Under the pieces are notes generated by a model. That model made no database searches. It saw only the letters and a list, made by a program, of their open reading frames with translations, and was not told the DNA's origin. DNA of 64,000 nt from Epiperipatus broadwayi (Eukaryota; Onychophora; Udeonychophora; Euonychophora; Peripatidae). Positions 24,125 through 34,865 of the stretch are shown piece after piece. The translations under genes and the position numbers were made by a program. The DNA is taken from NCBI GenBank assembly GCA_028023455.1, contig JAQFVV010000112.1, positions 3,878,001 through 3,942,000 on the forward strand, written 5' to 3'. How positions within the stretch are numbered: the stretch's first letter is position 1; each line of letters begins with the position of its first letter.

Positions 24125-24318
24125 AACAGGCAAAACTCTCTATATAGTAGTTCCACTCAGTGTAAGTCAGAGTAATCAATGGATGCCAGAAAGCTTGTGT
24201 ATAAAATCCCTATCTAGTGCCTACTCATCCAATATCCCCAGACTAGTTTCTGACTTGTGGCCTTCATCAGTGAGCAAGCATAAGAAATGGTGATCATGTG
24301 ATGTTTAGTGGGTTAATA
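24125..24318 (+). mobile_element. SINE-like element (family P) with 12-bp target-site duplication
   Basis: CCAAATAAGATA at 24113-24124 recurs at 24319-24330, bracketing a 194-bp insert. The insert reads AACTCTCTATATAGTAGTTC...AGAGTAATCAATGGATGCCA...CCCTATCTAGTGCCTACTCA...CCCAGACTAGTTTCTGACTT...TTCATCAGTGAG. Partial or inverted copies lie at 30245-30555, 41820-42010, 53980-54235 and 60505-60590, with fragments at 28560-28600, 35370-35425 and 58895-58945. The duplication favours mobilisation as a retroposon. No tRNA boxes are obvious. Confidence 0.8.
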
Positions 24319-24369
24319 CCAAATAAGATAATTGTACTTCTGAATTATACAATAGGTGATATTACTCTT

Positions 24370-24620
24370 CATCATTTGGTGCAGTGATAGAATGAAAATC
24401 ATGGAGATCCCAGGTCCATGAATCAGAGCCAAGTTCTAACACTACCAGTACTTGAACCTCTTATGCACTCTTGATCAATAAATTATTCAATTATCCAAGG
24501 GTAGTTAAGTGCAGAGGTTAACTGGCAGTTGATGGAGCTCATGATTTATGGATCGTAGCTCAATTCCATCACTTACAGTGCTTGAACCTTTTTTGAACTT
24601 TCAAATATCAAACCAATCAT
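24370..24620 (+). repeat. Two adjacent tRNA-like SINE copies
   Basis: Copy one (about 24380-24495) has GCAGTGATAGAATGAAAAT, CCAGGTCCATGAATCAGAGC, CCAAGTTCTAACACTACCAG and TGCACTCTTGATCAATAAAT. Copy two (about 24505-24600) has GTGCAGAGGTTAAC and AGCTCAATTCCATCACTTAC, then AGTGCTTGAACC. The order matches the family at 53255-53480 and 61150-61260. The 70-codon ORF at 24548-24760 starts in this SINE and is not a gene. Confidence 0.6.
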
Positions 24621-24894
24621 CTTTTTTAATAGATGGTATTCTATTTTGTCAAGTTTATCTAAATTATGAGAACAGATGCATCACATTGAAAATATTAAGA
24701 CATCTTAAGGATAATTTTCAAAGATCAGTATTGCTATTTTCCATACACAGAGATGGCTAAATAACAGAGATTGCCATTCATAAGAAGTACTAGAATGTAT
24801 TTAAATGCAATTTGTACATATTTTGGTATTTATTTTCAGTCCTGTACAAATGTGTATTCTCCTGTTATAACATGTATAGCATGACTGCTATAAT

Positions 24895-26425
24895 GGGAAT
24901 GATTGGAGGAATTAACTCTTCTCTGACTGCAATTACAAAATGTAGATTAATTATTTAGTAAATGTTTAAACATTTAACAGCAGAACAGGTTTGTTTTATA
25001 ATAAAGAAATTTATTTTAAAGCTAAGCACTTTCAAATACTGAAAAGTGTCATAACCATAGAATTATACAATTAACAGCAATTGAGGTCTGATTTTAAAGT
25101 TATTTTGTATATTATAGAACAAATTAGCATAAAATTGAATATTTGTAAATAAATTTACATTCTAATGGCAGAAATTGTAACTATAAATGCCATTTTTTAG
25201 AAGAGAGTGCTAGTGTCATTTTTATTTATGGTGTGCCTATCTTAAGCTATTGACTATGCCTCTTTCACCTCTCTCTTTTTTATTATCTCTCCCAGAGCAA
25301 ACAATGTCAGCCCTAGAAAGATCAAAATTGTGGCCTGATTACACCTTGTGGTCCAAGAAAACAGAAAAGTGATCACTGCTTTTCTTAGCTTGGTTGTATA
25401 GATAATTATGCTGGATAAGTCTTGTGGATACATTATCTAGCTCTTGTTTCTCTATAATAAACCTATAAGCAAGTTTATCTGTGGGAATTAATTTTGTACA
25501 CAACTTGGTGTGAAACCTCTCTAATTATTTTATCTTTCAAATTATTTAATAATTTTATTTAAAGATGGAGGCAAGCAAAAACTGATATTCCATTTGTTAG
25601 TACAAATATTTTTTAACTTATGCACAACTTTGGAAACATAGGGAGACTTGACAACTTTTTGTCTTCGATTAAACATTTGATTCTGTCATAAAAATTAGGA
25701 TTATTGAATTTATTTTTTTGAAATTGTAAACCTACATTAATTAGATTTTTCATATATAGTTCTATGTTTTTTCTCGGATCTGCTTCAAACTTGCACTGAT
25801 GCCAGTTTCTGTAGAAAAATTATTATTAAATAATTTAAGAGATAAAATAATTAGAGAGGCTTCATACCAAGTTTTGTATAAAATTAATTTCCACAGATTG
25901 AATTACTTAAAGGCATTCTATGGAGAAATGAGAAATAACTTATCCACAAGATTTGCCCAGCATAATTATCTATAGAAACAGGCTAAGGAAAGGAGTGAAC
26001 ACTCTTTTGTTTTCTTGGACCATGAGTTGAATTTGGGCCACAATTTTGATCTTTCTGGGACTGACATTGTTTACTCAGAGAAAGAGATGACAGAAAGAGA
26101 AAGGTGGAGGCATAGTCAATAGCTAAAGATATGCATACCATAAATAAATAAGATACTAGCACCTCTCTTTCTATAAGATGGCATTTATAGATACAATTTC
26201 TGTCATTAGTATGTAAATTAATTCACAAGTATTCAATTTTATGCTAATTAATTCAATTATAAAACCTCTGACCTCAGCTGTCATTGATTGTATAATGCTA
26301 TGATTATGATACTTTTAAGTATTTGAAAGCACTTAGCTTTAAAATAAATTTCTTTATTATAAAACAAACTTAGTCTGCTGTTAAATGTTTCAACATTTAC
26401 TAAATAATTACAATTAGTGCAGAAA
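24895..26425. repeat. 1.5-kb inverted repeat (giant foldback) with about 690-bp arms
   Basis: Left arm about 24895-25586 and right arm about 25797-26425 are complementary along their length. TTTATTTTAAAGCTAAGCAC pairs with AGCACTTAGCTTTAAAATAA. GGTGTGCCTATCTTAAGCTA pairs with TAGCTAAAGATATGCATACC. AGAAAGATCAAAATTGTGGC pairs with GCCACAATTTTGATCTTTCT. CTCTCTAATTATTTTATCTT pairs with AGATAAAATAATTAGAGAGG. The unpaired centre is about 210 bp with no ORF. I cannot see terminal duplications clearly. It is a foldback transposon or an inverted segmental duplication, and a transcript would give a long dsRNA. Confidence 0.9.
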
Positions 26426-26454
26426 AGAAGATTATAAACTTTTATAAAATGTAG

Positions 26455-26840
26455 ATTAAGTAATATTTACTGAGGCTATAACCTCAATAATATGTGTGTA
26501 AAAATACGATAGTAGGGACCTCTACAGGTGTTTTAACCACAAGCTTACGCTATGGAAGAAAAGAGGGGAACCCTCTTTACTTCAACCTACTTTCTATTTA
26601 AATAGGTGAAGCTGAAGTGGTTAGATCTGCGAGCGTGAAGCTATTCGATACTTCACTGATTAAGTCCACATTTCTTATTACACATTAATACTTACGAAAT
26701 CTTTTGATTTACAATGAGTCAATGGAAAGATTTTATAGTTAGAAATCTATTAAAGTAATTTAAAGTTGTAATTATAAATTTATTAAATGCACATTGATTA
26801 CGTAAGTAATATTTACTGAGGCTATAACCTCGATAAGTTT
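26455..26840. repeat. Direct-repeat-flanked unit sharing blocks with the 14.3-kb hairpin element
   Basis: AGTAATATTTACTGAGGCTATAACCTC occurs at about 26461-26488 and 26805-26832, giving a period of about 344 bp. The left unit continues AATAATATG...GTAGGGACCTCTACAGG, matching 14311-14345. The inside holds an unusually GC-rich stretch (AAGAGGGGAACCCTCTTTAC; TTAGATCTGCGAGCGTGAAG) that itself contains a small palindrome. No ORF. Possibly two copies of an element end flanking a full copy. Confidence 0.7.
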
Positions 26841-28240
26841 TCCACCAAAGGCATAATATCTGGTTTGTTTAAATTAATTCCAGAATTGAGGCAATGAATT
26901 CTTCTCTTCTGCCCCATAGCACAAATAGTGAGTAAAAACAATCAAATTCAACATTAAATCTGGTCATAATTTATTGCGGGAATAGTACTATAAAGAAGGT
27001 TAAAAATCAATGTGTTTACTTGAGTTATATTAATTCGCTGAAACAGACAAATAATTTCCATTATTTTAAGAGTAATCTACAGCCTTATGTAAGTCCATGA
27101 CTTATGCAAATTATTTATTCCAAATATTTTTTCACAAATTAAATTTTTATAAATTGAATATTTTCTTCTGACACATGGTTCTCAGCTATGCTGCATATGT
27201 AAAAAATATTATTTAGTAGGAAAAAATATTAATTGTAATATATCACAAAAGATGTTTATACAGCATGAAATAAACAAAAACTGAGATCTCTAATTGACTT
27301 ATCATAGTCTCAGTTTACAACAATATTATTATAATCAAACTATTACAAAAGTTATTTCTGCCTCTTTTTTTTTTCAATATTAACCCAATTTAAAAAAAAT
27401 ATTAACATATAAAAATTGCATTGCTCCTATTTTTAAAACTTGTTTATTGCTGAAATAATTTAATTATAGTAAACTAGGATGCGCTGCACACTATTTTTAA
27501 TTGTTGTAAACTTACAAATGGCTATGTTTCTTTACTCTGCTTTAAAAAAATTAATTATCTAATATTCAAAAGAAACAAAAACATTGAATTAAAAACTATA
27601 AAAATTTAGCAATGTGGAATTCATTAAAAAAAATTCACAGTATACAATGTTGTCTTTGACCTGTTTGTTCATTATTAAGGTTTTCATGGGTGGTGACTTT
27701 TTAAAAAATTTGAATTAATAGCTCTGGAATATCCTGTATAAAATTAGTCATACGAAAAGATACCATTCTTCTAAGTTAAAGCCAGGGCTATAAAGTAGCT
27801 ATTTCAGTCCATCATTAATATTTTTTATTAATTAAATCAACTTTTAAAATTAATCTTTGATAGAAAAATCTATATCTTGCAAATTATAAAGTGCTCACAA
27901 CTCAAAAAAGTCACAGTTTGTTACTTCTTGAATTTTTTAAGTTATAAACATCTTTATATTTATTTCAGAAATGCATACTTAGGGTTAATATTTCAGAATA
28001 CATGCCTAGACTTGGCTTGTAAAACAGAATACAGATTCCTATAAAATTAATAAAAAAAATAGGCATAAGATGAGATAAGATATACTATAAAAATAATTTT
28101 AAATAAATTTCAGTAAAATATTGCCTTATAAAATAGATTTATTTTGTAATATTAAAACTTTTTTCTATTTGAAATTTTTATAAAAAATTAAAAACTTAAA
28201 ATTTAAAAAATGTTACATTTCATATATTTATTTGTGTTTA
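26841..28240. other. AT-rich sequence without recognised gene
   Basis: No ORF, splice-bounded segment or shared repeat that I can support. Confidence 0.5.
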
Positions 28241-28246
28241 TTTTGT

Positions 28247-28273
28247 TATATATATATGTGTGTGTGTGTGTTT
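28247..28273. repeat. (TA)n(TG)n microsatellite
   Basis: A TATATATATA run passing directly into a TGTGTGTGTG run. Confidence 0.95.
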
Positions 28274-29365
28274 CTGGTGTATTTATTTTTGGCTTCTATT
28301 GTGGTGTTAGTGACTGATGCCCAAAATATCCTTGTAGTTTGTGCCTTGACAAAGAGGTGGTGGTCATGTGATGTTTATTGCCTTGACAAAGACTAAATTA
28401 CATAATCAAAACATCATATGTGGATCTAATATGAATAAAATTTGTTATATTAAAATTGTTCAGTAAAAAACAAGTTTTAAAAAAGAGAGGAATTATATAA
28501 TTTATATATTAATATTGTTATAATCAATGATATTAATATTTTCTTTTTTTTAAAATATCAGTTATGCCCTCTATTGTATGCTTGAGTAATCAGATTGGAG
28601 GGAGAAAAAGATTATATCCTATTAAAAAGCAGTGGTTTCAATCAGTGATTTTATTTACAACTTAATTTCACACTATTTGTTTATATAAATCGTTTTTTTG
28701 TCTAATTTTGAATCCTATTTAAGACAATGATAAAAGAGAGAGAGTTTAGTGACTATCTGCTATACATATCAAAACTGATTAGGAGATAGGTATTGGAGTT
28801 ATGCCCAACTAATTTTAACTATGTTTAAATTTCACCAAAGCAGTAGAGCAAAATCATTCAGAAAGTTGTAGACAAAAAAATAAGAAGTCAGAATATTAAT
28901 GAAGTCATCATTTTGTTTACATATCAAGAAGAAGCATGGGTCAGATACATCTACATTTAAAAAAAATATGGCAATAAATTTATTGTAAGTAATAGAAATA
29001 AGAAGCTACTAAAAGCAAACAAACATTGACATTAGCTGAAGTATATGCATTTAAACTGTACAGCAGTTTTGTTTTAAATATAAAGTTTTGGAAATATAGT
29101 AGAATAAGAGGAACAGGCAATCAATATAATGGATCCAGTAATGATGCCACTGCTTTAAGAAACTTTTAACCAGTATTTAGTGTTTACTGATTTTAACCAA
29201 AAGTTACATTATGAATTTTAGAGTTGAAGATAGATGTCACTACTATTTACTGACTATATAATATTGAATGTTTTTTTATGTATGTAAATAGAAGGATTTG
29301 AACTTAGGATTTTTTCAATCCATATTTGTTACCCACTTAATCTCAAGCAACTGATACATTTGACC
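28274..29365. other. AT-rich sequence with small family P fragment
   Basis: AT-rich. Near 28562-28600 a CCCTCTATTGTATGCTTGAG fragment resembles the end of family P, and 28360-28390 has GTGGTCATGTGATGTTTA as at 24290. No gene. Confidence 0.4.
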
Positions 29366-29369
29366 ACAC

Positions 29370-29640
29370 ACATGAGAAAAAGATACATGATTCTCAGTAG
29401 ACATTTTTTGTGAACAACCAGCACTCATCAGTTGGGCCAGATCATAATCTCCTACAAATATGTACTATCAGTGTTTGGTTTATATTAAGATAAAAATTTC
29501 TCAAACTTTAATGGACAGGCTTTAATCTTCTCATCTTTTCAACTATTCAACCATCCATTTTATTAAAAATTCGAAGATGGAACATTCAAAGCCCTTATTG
29601 GATTTGTGTAAAAATACTTGGAGATATATATATAATATGA
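29370..29640 (+). repeat. Repeat family Q, copy 4
   Basis: CAGCACTCATCAGTTGGGCC, ATAATCTCCTACAAATATGT, TTTAATGGACAGGCTTTAAT, CTATTCAACCATCCATTTTA and GGAACATTCAAAGCCCTTAT follow in order. This is the fullest plus-strand copy, matching parts at 2935-3130, 15780-15900 and, inverted, 10960-11310. Confidence 0.65.
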
Positions 29641-30240
29641 ATGAATGTATGATTTTACTAGAAAGAGTTTAATCTTACTTGGTGTGAAGATGAATTTTAG
29701 ACACTAAAAAAAAGTCAAAATAGAATAAGGATTTAGGTCATAAATATGGTTTATATATACAACATTTATTTTTGAAGTATAAGACATTGTAATAGAATCA
29801 GAATACATTATATGTAGAATGTGAGAAACTTGAAGATGAAAAAAATAAAAGAGATACAATTTTATGGGTTTTTTAATGAATCTCCATAAAAGGAATTGAA
29901 AATATGAAGGTAGGATAATGGAATTAATGAATCAGTTCTTATTAACATAATATAGAATTAAAAAAAATAAAGCTCAAAGAATGATATGGTAGTAAACCAA
30001 GAAGTAGATGAGTTTATTGTGGTATATAGTAGTTTTAGAGAGAGATAATGCTTAATTTAGTTAGCCGATGGGCACAAGAACTGCATAGTTAATTATATGA
30101 TTATTTATTTATATAATTTATTTAATAACCTAGAGATAAATAAACATATATAAATCATAAAATGGCTAATTCTATTGTTTGATTAGTTCAATGAAGATCT
30201 TCTGATCTTTTTTTAATGAGAAATTTTTTCTAATCTCACT
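29641..30240. other. AT-rich sequence without recognised gene
   Basis: Nothing supported beyond low-complexity AT tracts. Confidence 0.45.
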
Positions 30241-30244
30241 ACAT

Positions 30245-30555
30245 TTATGCCATCTAATATAAGCTATAATAATCAATAGATACCAGATGGCATTGATCAT
30301 TAAATCCTTATCCAGCACTATCTTATTCAAATATTCCCAGACTAGTTTTTAGCTTATGGTTTTCATCAGTGAGGATTTTTTTTGATTTCTTTGACAGTGC
30401 AGTTGGGACTCTTTTGAACCTAATATCCCTTTCCTTGTATTTCATTGATGAAAGCCATAAGCTTGTTTGGAACATTGGATACAACAGTACTGGATGAGGA
30501 TTTAATAAGCACTACTATCTGGCATCTATTGATTACCTAAGCTTAGACAAGATGG
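30245..30555. repeat. Family P head-to-head dimer (foldback)
   Basis: The plus-oriented copy at 30245-30385 (TAATCAATAGATACCAGATG; CCCAGACTAGTTTTTAGCTT; TTCATCAGTGAG) is followed, after about 60 bp, by an inverted copy at 30445-30555 (TTGATGAAAGCCATAAGCTT; GGCATCTATTGATTACCTAA). The two copies can pair as arms. Confidence 0.8.
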
Positions 30556-31428
30556 CAAACCAGTAGGAAAGTATTCACTACGATAGTAAAAAAATGTGGT
30601 CATGTGATGTTTGCTTAGTCATGTGATGTATTTTTTTTTTTTAAAGTTGTTAAAAATATTTATTGTGGAATATTAATCTGGTTAAACTTATTGAAAAGTC
30701 ATATTAAGACTTGACTTACTGACATTTACAACTAAATTAATCACCATTACTATTTATCTCATTTTCCTTTTTTTTAAAATCTTACTATTTTCAGTAACTT
30801 CATTTAGTACAAATCATGATAACCAGTGAATCTATCACGCTTTTACTTTTTGCACTAAACTGTGATAATATATATGATGGACAATTTTTGCAATCACATT
30901 TTTATTCCTTAATTTCACCACTATAATTCTAACTCTTATCTTTTTTCTTCTGTTTTTTTTCTTTCCATTTTTGAATTTGAATGACCAAACTTATTTAGGA
31001 ATTATTATTAATGATGATGATGATATTAATCATAACATAAATGTCATCCGGTAGCTTTCCACAGAGGCATTAAACAAAGTAGTAGTACTTATTTTAAAGA
31101 AGAACGCAATAAATTTCTTACAAACTTTCGAACCATTTGATTAGTATGTACTATAAATTGTACACATTATATATATTTTACAGCAATGATTTTTAATTTG
31201 TCCAAGAAGAGAAATGAGGTTGATTTGTGATAACACAAAATATGTCTTTTCTATATATAATATTTTGTTAATGCATCGGTGCTATATATTTTATATCAAC
31301 GCATATGTAATAAATTTATGATATATTAACGTTACAAATGAGTAGAGACAGTAGTCGAAGTTTCTTTAACATTCAGCGCAACCACCCTCCCCCACGCTTC
31401 AACATTCAATTTTTTTTCTTTTGTTTAG
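30556..31428. other. AT-rich sequence, CpG-retaining in the last 350 bp
   Basis: No ORF recognised. From about 31040 CpGs become frequent relative to the rest of the window (TCATCCGGTAGC; TTTCGAACC; ATTCAGCGCAACC), just upstream of a candidate exon. Confidence 0.4.
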
Positions 31429-31528
31429 TTTCCCTGCTGTTCCTTGTCTGATATATCTTTTTCAAACTGTTAAATTTAATAATGACCCTGTCCAGTGCCC
31501 TTTGGTGACCTTGGCCTGGACTGACCAG
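31429..31528 (+). CDS. Candidate internal exon (open, strong splice-like borders)
   Basis: A long pyrimidine tract ends TTCTTTTGTTTAG at 31428 and GACTGACCAG is followed by GTCAGT at 31529. Between them, 100 bp is open for 33 codons in one frame (first base left over), reading FPAVPCLIYLFQTVKFNNDP then VQCPLVTLAWTDQ. It is less AT-rich than its surroundings, and the frame hits a stop just after the donor. I recognise no domain and found no partner exon. It may be a real exon of an unknown gene or a chance match inside a repeat. Confidence 0.22.
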
Positions 31529-31529
31529 G

Positions 31530-32575
31530 TCAGTTGAGCATAGCTTTTGGGGGTAACAAAGAGTGATTTTTTTTTAAATGTAGATCTACAAAAAGATTTT
31601 TCTTTTTTAATCATTTTTTACCACCATCTGCTGCTTTTATAATAAATTATTAAAAACTATGAAAGGAATTAAAAACGAAATTTATTTATACTAAGCGATA
31701 TACTCCTTTTTTGATCAATGCTTATAGAATCGATATATATATATCCCATAAATAAATATTTACAATCATACATAAAGACTTGTGAAGTAATTATTAAAAT
31801 TTGTGATGTAGCTTTAAACATTGAAATGTTAGATAATATGTGTTAAGAAAGAGGCACAAAATAGCAAATTAGCATTGATGATGATCGAGGATCACGTGAT
31901 ATCGCTTGGTCATGTTATTCAGTTGTGTAATTACATCATTCTATCTTTGAGTAGAATACATAGATATTCTCAAAAAAATTTTATACATGCATTCACACTT
32001 ACACATAAACATATATTTAAATCCATGCATGCCTATTATATATGCATGTATAATATGGCAAAAATAACATTTTCATTATTCATCAATGCATAGACATATA
32101 AAAAAGGTGAATTGTTAAATCAATTCTACATTATTATTTTGTAACAGATAATAATGTAAAAAGTGTCTTGAACAATTAACTCAACTGTAAAAGTCACTCA
32201 CTGGGGAGAAGAAATTGCTGAATTGATTCCTAATAGGAGAAAAAAAAAGAGAAAAAAATTGGTACTAGTTAAGTCTGTATTCTATTGCAAGATAGAAGCA
32301 CCATCCATATAATAACAAGTAGCAAATAAAACAACTAAAAAATAGTAATTGATAGATTTCTTACATTTTGTAAAATAAATCAAAACAACAACAAAAAATG
32401 TTTATTAAGTAAACATGTGGAACAATTAACATTTTATTAATGTTGCATATTAAGTTTTTTGCTGTATAGATTTTATAACATATTTTTGTTTTATTTATTT
32501 CATTCAAGACTCCTTTCTGGATTTTAATTTTGTGTAAATTTATGGCTGTCTCCGTTATTTTCTTAAGAATTAAAT
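31530..32575. other. AT-rich sequence without recognised gene
   Basis: The 72-codon ORF at 31875-32093 is in TA-rich DNA and shows no domain. No other feature seen. Confidence 0.45.
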
Positions 32576-32576
32576 G

Positions 32577-33575
32577 TTTTTTTTTTTAAATAAAAAACCT
32601 TTATTAACACAATAACTATTTACAATTTATACAAGTAATTAAACAAATGATAAATATGTTACAGTTTTGTATACCAAAACCCAAAGAATTTGATATATTC
32701 CACTATTAAGGCAAAAAGTTTGCAGACAATTAACTAGTTATCTTCAACTCAAGGAGATTGCCTTGTATCACTGTACTAGGAGACTCTAAGACATGCAACT
32801 CAAATGAGCAAAGCATGTAACAAATTGATTGATTAACCCAAGGAGTAAGCCACCCATACAAATTAAATTTTTATTCAAGGCAAATGTTTATCTGATGATC
32901 ACACATAGAGTTATTCCAGGACTACCCCAGATTCGATTCATCGTCTTCCTTGGCAAGTATCTCAGACATTGATTGAAATAAGTTTCCCAATCACTATAGA
33001 GTTTTTTCAGCCAGTTGAATTTATTATTGTCAAATATCATAGTACATCGTATATACCATATTGTCTTAAGGGTATGCACAGTCACCATTGCATTGTGAGG
33101 ATTAAATTTCTCAATGTATTGACTAAGTAGAAGTTTTAAGTTTATGATTGGCCTGTGAAACACTTTAGTTCTTATCTGCCTAAATGCCAAACATTCTTCG
33201 AATAGATGCTGAAAAGTCTCATCATCAGATTTGCACAGCAAACAGACTGGATCTAAATTCATATGTAGTCTTTCATTTAGAACCTTAGTTGTTGGAAACA
33301 AGCCATTCACTAGTTTGAAAACAAATTTCAAATAGGATTGGGGTGCATATATAGAGTGGAACTTTTTCAACACATTTTTCTTTGATATATCCGACCATGC
33401 ATTGCCATGACTTTTAAAATGATTCATTAAGTCTTTATATTTAATACCTTCCAAAGTGGACACATTCAGATCATCTCAGAGATCCTTATAAGCAATGAAC
33501 AGGTTAGCTATAAAAGATCTTCCTGTTTTTGTGCTTCTTAAATACTTTACTTATATTTTATCCACAGTTTTCCTG
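32577..33575 (-). mobile_element. 5'-truncated L1/Tx1-like LINE, C-terminal ORF2 and 3' UTR
   Basis: A 191-codon ORF (32888-33463, minus) is the zf-RVT C-terminus of an L1/Tx1-type ORF2. It has FVFKLVNGLFPTTKVLNERL, then a CLLC....E...HLFEEC Cys-His cluster, then TIWYIRCTMIF. The same frame continues upstream to about 33570 (TGRSFIANLFIAYKDL, one stop). The 3' UTR of about 300 bp ends TTAATAAAGG before an A-run (T-run 32577-32587 on the plus strand), resembling the TTAATAAAAC tail of the LINE at 7014-8134. Both are probably one family. The ORF is longer and better kept than in the first copy, but the polymerase domain is missing. Confidence 0.9.
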
Positions 33576-34700
33576 ATTTAATTTCTTATGCATTTGCCCT
33601 CATTTTTCTTTTATTTTTTTGGACAGGACATCTTTTTAGATTTTAATTTCTTATGAATGTAACACTATCAATTACTTTTTACAGATTAAATGGCTTTTAT
33701 TTTATTTATTAAATTCTATATTTATATTCAATTCATGCTTTAGTTTTATAATTTAATTTCTTATGTGAACTCATCACTAATTCAATTTTTAATAGTCTGT
33801 GATAGTTACACTTAGTGAATATACTTGTTTTATATAATCAATGTAAATTAATTTGACTGCTTAATTTTTATTTTCAGGTTTGTTTTTTAAGTAAATTATT
33901 TTTATGCTTTTAAACATTTTTTTCCATTTAAATGTTCTTAAATTATTTTGCTTGTATATATTAAATGTGTTCTATTATCATTTATTATATCTTTGCTATA
34001 TTTTTACACAAGTTTGTCTTTTTTTTCTTCTACTTGTTCTTCCCTTAAAGTCTCCAAACAGTACAATTTTCTAGACATTTCACTTTTTAAAACTATAAAT
34101 TATTATTCAATTGCTCTAAAAATTTACTTTTAACATTCACAGGAGCAATGCCATTCAAATCATAAAAACCCAATATTATTAATTTCCATCCTTATAGGGT
34201 CAAATTTATTTTTGTTAATCAATTGGTTGTTTCCCATGTTGTAATACTTCTTCTTGTTCTTTTTATCTTGTGAAACACACATATAAAAATGATCACAATG
34301 CCCAAGATTTTTTGAACTTGATCTTTCCTAAACCACATCAACATCTATTTGTCAATTTCACTTATTATTTCATTTATTCTTGTAATTCCATATTCCATAA
34401 ATGATAGTCTTTATTCCATTATAAATTTGTACAATTGACCCAATATTTCTATCTCCACCTGGGAGGACCAGGGTTTTATATTACTTACTTTTTTCCAGAT
34501 GATTTTCTTTTATTATTTTAAGAATCCTCATTTGCTCTACCTGTTATCCCTATAAATAATATTAAAATTTTTGTCACTTTTCATGTTTAAATATCTTATG
34601 ACCATCTTAAAAACTAACAATTCAATAATTGTTCCTTAAGCATAATTTTAGTGAGTTTTGGCACTAATTTTGTTGCAATATTATGCATATAATAATTAAT
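33576..34700. other. T-rich sequence without recognised gene
   Basis: Pyrimidine-rich plus strand (many TTTTATTT and CTT blocks), with a repeated TTTAATTTCTTATG motif at about 33577, 33641 and 33750. It may be antisense of an A-rich old repeat. The 61-codon ORF at 33948-34133 is a T-rich translation and not credible. Confidence 0.4.
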
Positions 34701-34705
34701 TAAAT

Positions 34706-34865
34706 ATTATCATCATTTTCAACTATCATCAATCCATTGCAGGATGGCCTTTCCATGTTTAATCTAGTTTTCCAATCTCTAGCTTCTCTTCTCTACATGA
34801 CACCAGCAAACATCCTTATTTCACCCATCCAATTCACATGTGATTACTTTCTTGGTCTTTTACAA
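34706..34865 (-). mobile_element. RTE-type LINE 3' terminus
   Basis: Minus-strand translation gives KRPRK, NWMGEIRMFAGV, then RREARDWKTRLNMERPS and CNGLMIVENDDN. This is the typical C-terminus of RTE-like polyproteins. The end TTGAAAATGATGATAAT matches the 3' end of the element at 4180-5030, so the two belong to one family. Confidence 0.8.

Noticed and set aside
34706-34865. Possible host exon because of its higher GC content
   Set aside because: The peptide order (RPRK, W..EIR..AGV, RREARDW) and the GATGATAAT tail match the RTE LINE 3' end also seen at 5.0 kb.
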